DNA from: CADCTP01 sp963849885
Lineage (GTDB): Bacteria; Actinomycetota; Actinomycetes; Mycobacteriales; CADCTP01
Length of the DNA stretch: 64,000 bases
Direction: 5' to 3'
Assembly (NCBI GenBank): GCA_963849885.1
Contig: CAWKIV010000006.1
Span: 496,001 to 560,000, forward strand
Shown here one piece after another: positions 33,571-43,720 of the stretch. Below the pieces are notes generated by a model that did not search any database, had not been told where the DNA came from, and saw nothing but the letters and a program-made list of their open reading frames with translations. How positions within the stretch are numbered: position 1 is the stretch's first letter; every line of letters begins with the position of its first letter. A program made the position numbers and the translations under genes.

Positions 33571-34727
33571 TACCGCAGCAATTGCCGTGCCATCACCATC
33601 CGCTGGATCTGGTTGGTGCCCTCATAGATCTGGGTGATCTTGGCGTCGCGCATCATCCGCTCGACCGGGAAGTCCTTCGTGTAGCCGTAACCACCAACAG
33701 CTGCACCGCATCAGTCGTCACCGACATTGCGGTGTCGGAAGCGAAGCACTTGGCCGCGGCCGAGACGAATCCGAGGTTCGGCTCGCCCCGTTCGGCCCGC
33801 GCCGCCGCGACGTAGATGAGCTGGCGGGCCGCCTCGGTCTTCATCGCCATGTCGGCCAGCATGAACTGCACCCCCTGGAAGTCGGCGATGGCCGGCCGAA
33901 CTGCTCACGCTGCTTCACGTACGCAAGCGCGGCGTCGATGGCGCCCTGCGCGATCCCGACTGCTTGCGCGCCGATGGTCAGCCGGGTGTGGTCCAGGGTG
34001 CGCAGGGCGGTGCCGAACCCGGTGCCCGGCTCGCCGATGATCCGCTCGGCCGGGATCGTGCAGTCGTTGAAGTAGATCTCGCAGGTGGGCGATCCGCGGA
34101 TCCCGAGCTTGCGTTCCTTCGTACCAACTGCAAATCCCGGGTCGTCCTTGTGCACGACAAAGGCAGAGATGCCGCGCGACCCAGCGGCAGGATTCGACTA
34201 GCCATCACCGTGTAGTACGTCGAGACGCCGGCGTTGGTGATCCAGCCTTGGTGCCGTTGAGGACCCAGCTGTCACCGTCGCGCACCGCCCGCGTCCTTCA
34301 TCGCCGCCGCGTCCGACCCGGCCTCGCGCTCGCTCAGGCGCGTAGGAGAACATCGCGTCGCCGCGGGCGACCGGCGGCAGGTAGCGCAGGCCTTGAGCTC
34401 CTCGGACCCAGCCAGCAACAGCGGCATCGTGCCGAGCTTGTTGACCGCGGGGATGAGCGACGACGACGCGCAGACCCGGGCCACCTCCTCGATGACGATC
34501 ACCGTGGCGATGGAGTCGGCGCCGGCGCCGCCGTAGGACTCGGGCAGGTGGATCGCGTGCAGATCCGCCTGCGCGAAGGACTTGTAGACGTCCCAGGGGA
34601 ACTCCCCAGTCTCGTCGATCTCGGCAGCTTGCGGGGCGATTCGCTCCTCGGCGAGTTGCTCGTACCGTCGTCGCGGAGCAGCGTCGTGCTCTTCGGGCAA
34701 CTGGTACACGCCGAAGGAGGGATCCAC
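33571..34727 (-). CDS. Acyl-CoA dehydrogenase, heavily frameshifted
   Basis: About 385 codons of a standard acyl-CoA dehydrogenase in at least seven frame segments. From the N-terminus: VDPSFGVYQLPEEHDA, LAEERIAPQAAEIDETGEFP, LPESYGGAGADSIATVIVIE, GDAMFSYALSEREAGSDAAA, DPGFAVGTKERKLGIRGSPT, IIGEPGTGFGTALRTLDHTR, FMLADMAMKTEAARQLIYVA and ERMMRDAKITQIYEGTNQIQ with the catalytic glutamate of the E-G-T-N motif. The order and spacing are normal, so the indels look like sequencing errors. It would oxidise a fatty or branched acyl-CoA. The region is divergent from the UDP-glucose dehydrogenase gene. Confidence 0.85.
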
Positions 34728-34805
34728 CGGCTTCCATCGTAGGCGCCGGCCCAAGCACCGACTGGTAGGGAGCAGACTGTGGCGTGAGCACGGGCAACGC
34801 CCCGG

Positions 34806-36110
34806 ATGACCGTGCTCGGTACCGGGTACCTCGGCGCCACGCACGCCGTGTGCATGGCCGAGCTGGGCTTCGAGGTCCTCGGGGTCGACGTCGACGAGAC
34901 AAGATCGACGCGGCTGGCGGCGGGCGACGTGCCGTTCTTCGAGCCGGAGCTGCCCGAGTTGCTGCGCAAGAACCTCGCCAGCGGACGGCTGCGGTTCACC
35001 ACGTCGTTCGAGGAGGTCGGCGAATTCGGCGACGTGCACTTCGTCTGCGTGGGCACCCCGCAGAAGCAAGGGCGAGTACGCCGCCGATCTCACCTACGTC
35101 GACGCGGCTTTCACCACGCTGGCGCCGCACCTGCGCCGGCCCTGCCTGGTGGTGGGCAAGTCGACTGTCCCGGCCGGGACTGGCGGAGCGGATGACCGCG
35201 CTGCTCACCGAGAGGCCCCGGCCGGCCAGCGGCGTCGAGGTGGCATGGAACCCGGAGTTCCTCCGTGAGGGCACGCCGTGCAGGACACGCTGCGCCCGGA
35301 CCGGCTGGTCTTCGGTGTCGGCCGCGACGCGGCGGAGGTGAAGCTGCGTGAGGTCTACGCCCCGCTCATCGACGACGGCACGCCGGTCGTCGTCACCGAC
35401 CTCGCCACCGCCGAGCTGGTCAAGGTCGCCGCCAACTCCTTCCTCGCCACCAAGATCTCCTTCATCAACGCGATGGCCGAGGTGTGCGAAGCCTCCGGCG
35501 CCGACGTCACGCAGCTCGCGAGGCGCTGGCCTACGACACCCGCATCGGCGGGCGGTTCCTCAACGCCGGCCTCGGCTTCGGCGGCGGCTGCCTGCCCAAG
35601 GACATCCGCGCGTTCATGGCCCGGGCCGGCGAGCTCGGCGTCGACCAGGCGCTGTCGTTCCTGCGCGAGGTCGACGCGATCAACCTGCGCCGCCGCGACC
35701 GCGGCCGTCGAGCTCGCCCGCGAGCTCACCGGCGGCACCTTCGTCGGCAAGCGGGTGGCGGTGCTCGGCGCGGCATTCAAGCCCAACTCCGACGACATGC
35801 GCGACTCGCCGGCGCTCGACGTCGCCGCCGCTTGCAGCGGCCGGCGCGCGCGGTACGGGTCTATCGACCCGGTGGCCATGGAGAACGCCGCGGCGCCTTC
35901 CCGCAGCTGGCTACGCGCGACTCGGCGCTCGAGGCGGCCCGCGACGCCGACGTCGTCCTGCTGCTCACCGAGTGGCCGGAGTTCCTTGAGGTCGACCCGG
36001 CGGCGCTGGGCGCGGTGGTCGCGCACCGCGCATCGTCGACGGCCGCAACGCTCTCGACCCGGACGTGGCGGGCGGCCGGCTGGCAGTACCGCGCGTTGGG
36101 CCGGCCCTGA
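34806..36110 (+). CDS. ugd: UDP-glucose 6-dehydrogenase, frameshifted
   Basis: Makes UDP-glucuronate by two NAD-dependent oxidations. ATG 34806 gives MTVLGTGYLGATHAVCMAEL (NAD motif). It then continues, across indels near 35071, 35182, 35270, 35520, 35702 and several after 35830, with STVPAGT, WNPEFLREG, LVKVAANSFLATKISFINAM, LNAGLGFGGGCLPKDIRAFM (catalytic Cys in FGGGCLPKD), VAVLGAAFKPNSDDMRDSPA and VVLLLTEWPEFLEVDP. All hallmarks of the UDPG/GDP-mannose dehydrogenase family are present. Its product may feed exopolysaccharide or glycolipid synthesis. The gene was probably intact in the organism. Confidence 0.88.
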
Positions 36111-36210
36111 CCGAGCGGGTCGTCAGCGCCCGCCGAGGCCGCGCTCGCTGGCGGCCGCCGCCAGACGGTCGTCGACGGTCGCGACCGCGCCGCCGGTCTG
36201 CTCGGCGTCA

Positions 36211-36415
36211 CTCCCCGGCGAGTGACGTCTCACACCGGCGAATGACGCCCCACACCGGCGAGTGACGGCGCCACCGGCGTCACTCGTGGGCGGGCGGCGT
36301 CACCCGTGGGCGGCGGCGTCACCCGTGGGCGGGCGGCGTCACCCGTGGGCGGGCGGCGTCACCCGTGGGCGGGCGGCGTCACTGGTGGGCGACAGCGTCA
36401 CTCGCGGCGGGCGGC
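36211..36415. repeat. Opposed tandem repeat arrays between ugd and SDR
   Basis: The 377 bases between two convergent genes contain no gene. Left part: three copies of about 20 bases with core CACCGGCGAGTGACG (about 36216-36270). Right part: about seven copies of a 20-21-base unit GGCGTCACCCGTGGGCGGGC (about 36275-36415). The left units carry TGAC and the right units GTCA, so the two arrays face each other and each strand meets several in-frame stops after its gene ends. No unique spacers separate the units, so it is not CRISPR. Confidence 0.85.
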
Positions 36416-36487
36416 CGGAGCGCCGCACGCGGACGGCGTACGTACCTTCGGCGCGTGCAGGCGGCGGTGGCGTCGATGCAGGCCGGC

Positions 36488-37228
36488 TCAGCTGAATAGC
36501 GGTCCGCGGAACACCTTGTGCTGCGCGGCCTGGGCCAGCGGCCGTACGGCCAGCAGGTCCACGTCCACGTGCGGGCGCAGCCCGACGGCGAGCGTGACGC
36601 AGTGCGGCGACGTCCTCCGCCGTCCGCGGCCGGCCACGCCCTCGTAGACCGTGGCGGCCTTCTTGTCGTCGCCGCGGAAGCGCACCGTCGAGAACTCGTC
36701 CGTCCCCACCATGCCCGGCGCGATCTCGAAGACGCGGACCGGCCGGCGGTTCAGCTCCAGCCGCAGCGTCCCGGCGACCGCGGCCACCCGTGCTTCGCGG
36801 CGCTGTAGCCCGCGCCGCCCTCGTAGTTGACGCATCGCGGCGGTCAAGCCCATGTTGACGACGTGCCGCGGCCGCTCGCCGTCAGCGCGGGGAGCAGGGC
36901 CTTCGTCACCCGCAGCGTGCCGGCACGTTGACGTCGTACATCCACTGCCAGTCCGCGGCCGACGCCGCCGCGACGGGTCGATCCAGGGCGCCGCCCGCGA
37001 TGTTGACCAGGACGTTGCAGCCCGTCCAGCGCAGCGTCGAGGGCCGCCACCGAGGTCGTCGGTGACGTCGAGCGTCACGGCACGGGCGCCGGTCTCGGCC
37101 GCGAGCACGTCCAGCCGGTCCCTCCGGCGCGCCCCGATCACGACGTCGAAGCCGTCCGCGGCGAGTGCCCGCGCCATCGCCGGCCCGATGCCGCTGCTCG
37201 CGCCGGTCACCACTGCGATCCCTGCCAC
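36488..37228 (-). CDS. Short-chain dehydrogenase/reductase, frameshifted
   Basis: Classical SDR of about 245 residues. GTG 37228: AGIAVVTGASSGIGPAMARA (cofactor motif T-G-x3-G-x-G), then FDVVIGARRRDRLDVLAAET and AVTLDVTDD; after shifts, NVLVNIAGGALDRPVAAASA with the N-x-A-G motif, LRVTKALLPALTASGRGHVV, then PVRVFEIAPGMVGTDEFSTV and VTLAVGLRPHVDVDLLAVRP. The Tyr-x3-Lys region lies in an indel-rich stretch near 36820 and can only be guessed. Indels occur near 37040, 36980, 36930, 36840 and 36790. NADP-dependent oxidoreductase of unknown substrate, similar to the serine/3-hydroxy acid dehydrogenase group. Confidence 0.8.
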   Translation of the reverse strand: MAGIAVVTGASSGIGPAMARALAADGFDVVIGARRRDRLDVLAAETGARAVTLDVTDDLGGGPRRCAGRAATSWSTSRAAPWIDPSRRRRPRTGSGCTTSTCRHAAGDEGPAPRADGERPRHVVNMGLTAAMRQLRGRRGLQRREARVAAVAGTLRLELNRRPVRVFEIAPGMVGTDEFSTVRFRGDDKKAATVYEGVAGRGRRRTSPHCVTLAVGLRPHVDVDLLAVRPLAQAAQHKVFRGPLFS

Positions 37229-37294
37229 ATCGCCTCCCACCGCCGGCCGTACCGGCCCATCCCACCACGCAGCGCGGTGGGCATGATGGAGGGC

Positions 37295-37700
37295 ATGGCG
37301 GACGGCGAGACGATCGAGCGGGTACTGCGGCACCAGGTCTGGGCGGTGGTCGGGTTGACCGGCAACCGGGCCCGCCCGGCGTACGGGGTGGCGCGCTTCC
37401 TGCAGGCGCACGGCCGCACGATCGTGCCGGTCAACCCGCGCGGTGAGGCCGGTGCACGGCGAGCCGGGCTACCGGACGCTCGCCGACATCCCGTTCCCGG
37501 TGGACGTGGTGGACGTCTTCCGCCGCTCCGACAAGGCCGGCGCGCACGTCGACGAGGCGGTGGCGGCCGGCGCCAGGGCGGTCTGGCTGCAGCTCGACGT
37601 CATCGACGAGGCGGCGGCCGGGCGGGCCGCGGCGGCCGGGCTCGACGTGGTCATGGACCACTGCCCGGCCATCGAGTGGGCCGCGCACGGCCCCCGCTGA
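37295..37700 (+). CDS. CoA-binding domain protein, one frameshift
   Basis: About 135 residues of the YccU-type CoA-binding family (Rossmann-like fold that binds CoA). The first frame reads VLRHQVWAVVGLTGNRARPA and GVARFLQAHGRTIVPVNPRG; after a slip near 37445 it continues GYRTLADIPFPVDVVDVFRR, EAVAAGARAVWLQLDVIDEA and LDVVMDHCPAIEW, with the family D-x-C-P-A-I-E motif. Start choice is uncertain among ATG 37283, 37286 and 37295. Partners are unknown; some members help regulate acyl-CoA metabolism. Confidence 0.85.
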
Positions 37701-37740
37701 GCCCCGGCTGAGCCCGCCGGCGCGCCCGGCACGCCCGCCC

Positions 37741-37878
37741 ACGCTGAGTGACGCCGCCCGCGCTGTCGTGTGACGCCGCCCGCGCCCGAGTGACGCCGCC
37801 CGCGCCCGAGTCGACGCCGCAACGCCCGTCAGTCGGCGCCGGGTGCCGTCACTCAGCGCCGGATGCCGTCAGTCGCCG
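37741..37878. repeat. Opposed stop-bearing tandem repeats before purE end
   Basis: Three or four copies of CGAGTGACGCCGCCCGCGCC (about 37742-37822) face two or three copies of a roughly 20-base unit with GCCGTCACTCAGCGCCGG (about 37830-37878). The second set includes the purE stop codon itself (37853-37855), as though the gene's tail had been tandemly duplicated. Layout matches the 36.2-kb arrays. Confidence 0.75.
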
Positions 37879-38373
37879 GGAGCGGCGAGGCGGCGCGCAG
37901 GGCGGCGTCCTTGCCGCGGGCCGTCTCGGCGAGCCCGGCCTGGAAGGCCATCACCCGGGCCCGCAGCGCCGGGTCGGCCGCGGCCAGGATGCGCACGGCG
38001 AGCAGGCCGGCGTTGCGCGCGCCGCCGATCGACACGGTGGCCACCGGCACGCCGGCCGGCATCTGCACGATGGACAGCAGCGAGTCCATGCCGTCCAGGT
38101 GCTTCAGCGGCACCGGTACGCCGATCACCGGCAGCGGGGTCAGCGCGGCGACCATGCCGGGCAGGTGCGCCGCGCCGCCGGCGCCGGCGATGATCACCTG
38201 CAGCCCGCGGTCGGCGGCCGGCCGGCGTAGTCGATCATGTCCTGCGGCGTGCGGTGCGCCGAGACGACCCGGACCTCGTACGGCACCTCGAACTCGCGCA
38301 GCGCCTCGGCCGCGCCGGCCATCGTCGGCCAGTCCGAGTCGCTGCCCATGATCACGCCGACCGACGGTGTCAT
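37853..38373 (-). CDS. purE: 5-(carboxyamino)imidazole ribonucleotide mutase, one frameshift
   Basis: Purine synthesis: converts N5-CAIR to CAIR. ATG 38373 begins PSVGVIMGSDSDWPTMAGAA, the phosphate-binding S-D-S-D-W motif, then VPYEVRVVSAHRTPQDMIDY; a slip near 38222 (two bases short in a GGCC run) leads to DRGLQVIIAGAGGAAHLPGM and VIGVPVPLKHLDGMDSLLSI, LAVRILAAADPALRARVMAF. Length of about 173 residues is normal. It overlaps purK by 4 bases (ATGA). As this is a housekeeping enzyme, the frameshift is best explained as a sequencing error. Confidence 0.93.
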
Positions 38374-39534
38374 CGCTGCCCTCCCGAGGCCAGGAGGCGG
38401 CCGCGGCCGCCGCGTCTCGCCGCAGCGCGGCCAGGTCGTCGCCGAGCGCGGTCACGTGGCCGATCTTGCGACCCGGCCGGGCCTGCTTGCCGTAGAGGTG
38501 CAGCTTGAGCGCCCGGGTCCGCGGCGAAGAGGTGGTGCAGCCGCTCGTCGATGCCGAGCGCGCCCGGCGCCGGCTCGCCGCAGCACGTTGGCCATCGCCA
38601 CGGCCGGCGCGGTCAGCCCGGTCTCGCCCATCGGGTAGTCGAGCACGGCCCGCAGGTGCTGCTCGAACTGCGACGTCCGGGCGCCCTCGATGGTCCAGTG
38701 CCCGGAGTTGTGCGGCCGCATGGCCAGCTCGTTGACCAGCAGGCCGGCGTCGGTCTCGAACAGCTCGACCGCGAGCAGGCCGACCACGCCGAGCTCGCGT
38801 GGCGAGGTCGATGGCGAGCTGCTGGGCCGCGCACGGCCAGTCCCGCCGGCAGGCCCGGGCGCGGGCGCGAGCACCTCGACGCAGATGCCGTCCCGCTGCA
38901 CCGTCTCCACGACCGGATAGGCCGCGACCTGCCCGAACGGCGAGCGGGCCACCAGCGCGGCCAGCTCCCGGCGCAGCGGCACCCGCTCCTCGACGATCAG
39001 CTCGGATCCCGGTGGCGAGCAGCTCGGCCGCGGCCTCGGCGGCCGACCAGCATCCAGACGCCGCGGCCGTCGTAGCCGCCGCGGACCGCCTTGAGCCACC
39101 ACCGGCCAGCCGGTCTCCGCGGCGAAGCGGTCGACGTCGCTCCGCGCCGGTCGACCGGCGCCCAGCGCGGCACCGGCAGCGCCCAGCTCGGCGAGCCGCT
39201 CGCGCATCGCCCGCTTGTCCTGCGCGTGCAGCAGCGCGTCGGCGCCCGGGAGACGGTGTGCCCGGCCGCGGCAGCGCGGCGCATGTGCTCCGCCGGCACG
39301 TGCTCGTGGTCGAAGGTGACCACGTCGCAGCCCTTGGCGAAGCTGCCGCAGCGCGGCGAGGTCGGTGTGCTCGCCGATCGTGACGTCGGCGGCGACCAGC
39401 GCGGCGCCGTCGTCCGGCGACGCGGCCAGCACGCGCAGCGACTGGCCGAGCGCGATCGCGGCCTGGTGGGTCATCCGGGCCAGCTGCCCGCCGCCCACCA
39501 TGCCGACCACGGGCAGACCGGTGCCGGGACGCAT
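38370..39534 (-). CDS. purK: 5-(carboxyamino)imidazole ribonucleotide synthase, frameshifted
   Basis: ATP-grasp enzyme carboxylating AIR to N5-CAIR for PurE. ATG 39534: GLPVVGMVGGGQLARMTHQA, ALGQSLRVLAASPDDGAALV, then in other frames VTFDHEHVPAEHM, QDKRAMRERLAELG, VRGGYDGRGVWML (nucleotide-binding loop), EERVPLRRELAALVARSPFG, LVNELAMRPHNSGHWTIEGA with the metal-site residues, and LHLYGKQARPGRKIGHVTAL. Indels are frequent from 39400 down to 38480. The end overlaps purE, giving the usual purK-purE operon. Confidence 0.92.
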
Positions 39535-39837
39535 GTGGCGAGACTAGGCCATGCCAGCCGGCGGGCCGCGGACCTGGCCCGCCGTCGTGGCCGCGACCGG
39601 CGACCCCGGACGGGGCGGGGCCGGCGGCACCGCCCCGGTCCCGGGTGGGCCGCGGGGCCCACCCGCCCCACGGACCGGGAGCGGCGGTGGCGGGTGCGCC
39701 CGCCGGCCGGGCACCCCTGCTGGGGGCCAGGAGGCGCCCGGCGGTGCAGAGATGGAATCGGCCGGGTTCGGTGACGCGGCCTCCCGGGCATATCGTCGGC
39801 GACCGTCCGACGTTCCCGGCCGATCGGAGTTCCCGGC
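39535..39837. other. Divergent intergenic region, purK / sigma factor
   Basis: 303 bases with very high GC and no frame resembling a known protein. It must contain the promoters of purK (minus) and the sigma-factor gene (plus). A short less GC-rich patch, GGGCATATCGTCGG, lies about 50 bases before the sigma start. No hairpin, repeat or riboswitch was recognised. Confidence 0.5.
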
Positions 39838-41617
39838 ATGTCCGTCCCGCTCCTGCGCGTGGAGCCCGGCGAGCTGGACGGGCCGAGCGATGCGCACCTC
39901 ATCGCGGCGGTCCGGGCCGGCGACGGCGACGCGTTCGGGCACCTCTACCGCCGGCACGTGGCGGCCGCGCACAACCTCGCCCGGCAGCTGACCCGGTCCA
40001 CCGCGGAGCGTGACGACCTGGTCGCGGAGGCGTTCGCGAAGGTGCTGGACACGATGCGGGCCGGCGGCGGGCCGGACATCGCGTTCCGGGCGTACCTGCT
40101 GACCACGCTGCGCAACACGCTGTACGACCGGATCCGCCGGGACCGCCGGCTGGAGCTGTCCGACGACATGACCCGGCACGACCCGGGCGAGCCGTGGGTG
40201 GACACCGCGGTGGCCGACTTCGAGACGACGATGGCGGCCCGGGCGTTCGCCCGGCTGCCGGAGCGCTGGCAGACCGTGCTCTGGCACACCGAGGTCGAGC
40301 AGGAGACGCCGGCCCAGGTCGCGCCGGTGCTCGGGCTGTCCGCCAACGGGGTGGCCGCGCTGGCCTACCGGGCCCGCGAGGGGCTGCGGCAGGCCTACCT
40401 GCAGGAACACCTCGCCGACGCCGACGGCAAGGAGTGCCGGCACACGGTCGAGCGGCTCGGCGCGTGGGCCCGGGGCGGGCTGTCCCGGCGGAGCCGGGCC
40501 CAGGTCGACAGGCACCTGGAGTCGTGCGCGCAGTGCCGGCTGCTGGCCCGCGAGCTGGCCGACGTCAACTCCAGCCTGCGCGGGCTGATCGCTCCGGCGG
40601 TGCTCGGCGGCGGGCGCGCTGGTCGCCGCCTACCTCGCCGCGGCGGCGCCGGAGGCGGCCGGAGCGGCCGGAGCGGCGGCCGGCGGGAGGCGGCGGCGCG
40701 GCCGGAGCGGGGCGGCGGCGCGGCGCGGGGCGCGCCGCCGGAGCGGGCGCGGTGGCGGGAGCCGGCGGCGGCGGCTCGCTGCTGGGCACCGCGGCCGGCT
40801 GGGTGCTCGGCACCCAGGTCGGCCAGGTCGGCGCCGCCGCGGTCGCCGCGGTGGTGATCGGCGGGACGGCCGTGGTCGGCATCAGCACCGGCCCCGCCGA
40901 CGACACCCGGGCGCTCGGGTCCGCCACCAGCGCGACGGCCAGCCCCGGGCTGTCCGGCCCGGACGGGTCAGTCCCCGGCCGCTGGCCCGCCGGCGCGCCC
41001 GGCGCCGCCGGCAGTCCCGGCAGCCCCGGCGCCGCGCGGACCGCTCGACGGCTCCCACGGCCAGCGGCCGCGGCTCCGGCGGCGACCCGAGCGCCGGCGG
41101 CGGCCCGGGCTCCAGCGGCGGCCCGAGCGGCCCCGGACCAGCCCCGGCGTCCCCGGCAACTCCGGCGCGCCGTCCGGCGTCCCCGGCGGCGTCCCGGGCC
41201 TGCCCGGGGTGCTCCCCGGCCAGCAGGACGGCGTCCCGGCCAGCCCGCCCGCGCTGCAGGTCGGCGCTCCCGCGCCGGTCGGCCCGCTGCGCCAGGGCCA
41301 GCCCGGCGAGGTCGGCATCCCGGTCCGCAACACCGGCACCGCCCGCGGCCACCGACCTCACCGCCGTGGTGTCGCTGCCGGCGGGCCTGACCGTCCGGGC
41401 CAGCGGCTCCGACGACCCGGACGAGTGGAGGTGCACCGGCAACGCCGACGTGGCCACCTGCCGGGTGACCGAGCTGCCGGCCGGCGGCACCGGCACCGTC
41501 CTGGTCAGGGTCCGGCTCACCGACCGCCCGGTCCGGCGAGGTCAGCGGCCAGATCACCGCGGCCGGCCGGACCCCAAGTCGATCCCGACCACCACCGTCC
41601 CGGTCACCCCCCGCTGA
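39838..41617 (+). CDS. ECF-type sigma factor fused to zinc-finger, membrane and extracellular DUF11-like domain
   Basis: The N-terminal 175 residues are an ECF sigma: region 2 (FGHLYRRHVAAAHNLARQLT, DDLVAEAFAKVLDTMRAG, LLTTLRNTLYDRIRRDRRLE) and region 4 (LPERWQTVLWHTEVEQETPA, LGLSANGVAALAYRAREGLR). Then comes an anti-sigma-like zinc finger (H-x3-C-x2-C in DRHLESCAQCRLL). After an indel near 40614, an Ala-rich stretch and helix (QVGAAAVAAVVIGGTAVVGI), a Gly/Pro/Ser-rich extracellular spacer, and a DUF11/CARDB-like Ig fold (VGIPVRNTGT; VSLPAGLTVRASGSDDPDEW) ending at 41617. Frame slips near 40614, 40740, 41040, 41350 and 41535. Such a fusion could tie sigma activity to an outside signal through release from the membrane. 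Confidence 0.82.
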
Positions 41618-41629
41618 CGGCCCGCCCCT

Positions 41630-41745
41630 GCTCCACTGAGCACGTCCGCCACCGACTGACCACTTCCGCCGCCGACTGAGCAGCAATAGCTCCTCAGCCG
41701 ACCGGCCAACTGCTCAGCCGGCGGGACGAGGCGCTCAGCCGAGGC
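41630..41745. repeat. Opposed short repeats between sigma-factor and acyl-CoA dehydrogenase genes
   Basis: On the left, units of about 20 bases with CACTGAGCACGTCCGCCACC, then CGACTGACCACTTCCGCCGC and CGACTGAGCAGC; on the right, CTCCTCAGCCGAC, CTGCTCAGCCGGC and GCGCTCAGCCGAGG, the last carrying the dehydrogenase stop. CTGAGCA faces TGCTCAG, the same opposed stop-bearing arrangement as at 36.2 and 37.7 kb. No gene lies here. Confidence 0.7.
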
Positions 41746-42889
41746 CGAGGTCGCGGGCGATCAGCATCCGCTGCACCTCGGAGGTGCCCTCGCCGATCTC
41801 CAGGATCTTCGCGTCCCGCCAGTGCCGCGCCACCGGGAACTCGTTCATGAAGCCGTACCCGCCGAAGATCTGGGTCGCCTCCCGCGCGTTGGTGACCGCG
41901 GCGTCGGAGGAGTAGAGCTTCGCGATCGCGGCCTCCCGCTTGAACGGCTTGCCCGCGAGCATGAGCCGGGCCGCCTCGTAGTACGCCAGCCGGGACAGGT
42001 GCGCCCGCGCCTCCATGTCCGCGATCTTGAACTGGATCGCCTGGTACGACCCGATGGTCCGGCCGAAGGCGGCCCGCTCCTTCGCGTACTTCACCGACTC
42101 GTCCACGCACGCCTGCGCCAGCCCGGTGGCCAGCGCCGCGATCGCGATCCGGCCCTCGTCCAGGATGGACAGGAAGTTGGCGTAGCCGCGGCCGCGCTCG
42201 CCGAGCAGGTTGGCTTCCGGCACCCGGCAGTCGGTGAACGCCAGCTCCCGGGTGTCCGAGGCGTGCCAGCCGACCTTGGAGTATTTCTTCGACGCGGAGA
42301 AGCCCGGCCGCGGCACCGGCACCAGGATCGCGGAGATCTCCTTCCTGCCGCCGGCCAGCTCGCCGGTCACCGCGGTCACCGTGACCAGCTTGGTCAGCTC
42401 GGTCCCGGAGTTGGTGATGAAGGCCTTGGTGCCGTTGATCACCCACTCCCCGTCCTCGAGCCGGGCGGTGGTGCGGGTGGCACCGGCGTCCGAGCCGCCG
42501 CCGGGCTCGGTCAGCCCGAACGCGCCGAGCGCCTCCCCCGAGCAGAGCATCGGCAGCCACTCCCGCTTCTGCTCCTCGGTGCCGAAGCGGTGGACCGGCA
42601 TGGCGCCGAGCGAGACGCCGGCCTCCAGCGTGATCGCGACCGACGAGTCGGCCCGGGCCAGCTCCTCGATGGCCAGGCAGAGCGTGAAGTAGTCGCCGCC
42701 CATCCCGCCGTACTCCTCCGGGAAGGGCAGGCCGAACAGGCCCATCCCGGCCATCTGCTTGACCACCGGGTACGGGAACTCGGCGCGCTCGTCGTACTCG
42801 AACGCCGCCGGCGCGACGACCGTCCGGGCGAAGTCGGCAACGGTGCGACGAAAGGCTTCCTGCTCGTCGTTGAGCGGGGTGTCGGGCAT
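41735..42889 (-). CDS. Acyl-CoA dehydrogenase
   Basis: 384 residues, intact, short-chain acyl-CoA dehydrogenase type. ATG 42889 is chosen, giving PDTPLNDEQEAFRRTVADFA. Features: GLFGLPFPEEYGGMGGDYFT, ALGAFGLTEPGGGSDAGATR (FAD and substrate contacts), VINGTKAFITNSGTELTKLV, LLGERGRGYANFLSILDEGR, QIFGGYGFMNEFPVARHWRD, and the C-terminal ILEIGEGTSEVQRMLIARDL with the catalytic-position glutamate. It performs alpha,beta-dehydrogenation of an acyl-CoA, passing electrons to ETF. It is a single gene, divergent from gtrA by 65 bases. Substrate chain cannot be set from sequence. Confidence 0.93.
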   Translation of the reverse strand: MPDTPLNDEQEAFRRTVADFARTVVAPAAFEYDERAEFPYPVVKQMAGMGLFGLPFPEEYGGMGGDYFTLCLAIEELARADSSVAITLEAGVSLGAMPVHRFGTEEQKREWLPMLCSGEALGAFGLTEPGGGSDAGATRTTARLEDGEWVINGTKAFITNSGTELTKLVTVTAVTGELAGGRKEISAILVPVPRPGFSASKKYSKVGWHASDTRELAFTDCRVPEANLLGERGRGYANFLSILDEGRIAIAALATGLAQACVDESVKYAKERAAFGRTIGSYQAIQFKIADMEARAHLSRLAYYEAARLMLAGKPFKREAAIAKLYSSDAAVTNAREATQIFGGYGFMNEFPVARHWRDAKILEIGEGTSEVQRMLIARDLGLG

Positions 42890-42954
42890 GCCCCCGATCC
42901 TGTCACGGCGCCGGACCGGCGGCGCACCGTCGGTGGCCACGTACACTCCTCCGG

Positions 42955-43391
42955 ATGCGCCTGCTCGACCGACTCAGCACGCCCTGGCACGTGCTGGCCA
43001 AGGAGATCTCGGCCTTCGGCGTGGTCGGGGTGGTCAACCTCTTCGTCGACGTGGGCCTGTTCAACCTGCTGCACTTCCGGGTCGGGCTCGGCCCGACCAC
43101 GTCGAACATCCTGTCCGCCGGTGTGGCCACCACGATCTCCTACTTCGCCAACCGGCACTGGTCCTTCTCCCACCGGGCCCGCACCGGGCTCCGCCGGGAG
43201 TACACGCTCTTCATCCTGATCAACCTGCTCGCGCTGGGGATCTCCAGCGTGGTGATCGCCTTCACCTACTACGTGGTCAGCGCGACCGACCCGTTCGCGC
43301 TCAACGTGGCCAAGGTGATCGGCATCGGGATCGGCACGATCTTCCGATTCTGGTCCTACAAGCGCTACGTCTTCCCCCGCCACCCGGAGCC
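42955..43391 (+). CDS. GtrA-family membrane protein, 3' end lost at homopolymer
   Basis: About 145 visible residues with four transmembrane helices: ISAFGVVGVVNLFVDVGLFN, LSAGVATTISYFANRHWSFS, YTLFILINLLALGISSVVIA and VAKVIGIGIGTIFRFWSYKR. The F-A-N-R-x-W-[ST]-F and F-[WL]-x-Y-[KR]-[RK]-[YW]-V-F motifs are diagnostic of GtrA, thought to move polyprenyl-linked sugars. ATG 42955. The frame then enters a run of 14 G and 29 A that would encode poly-lysine; the true C-terminus, normally within 20-30 residues, is lost there. Confidence 0.88.

Positions 43392-43720
<329 letters not shown>

Noticed and set aside
36211..36415. Possible CRISPR array
   Set aside because: The 20-21-base units follow each other directly without unique spacers, and no cas genes are present.
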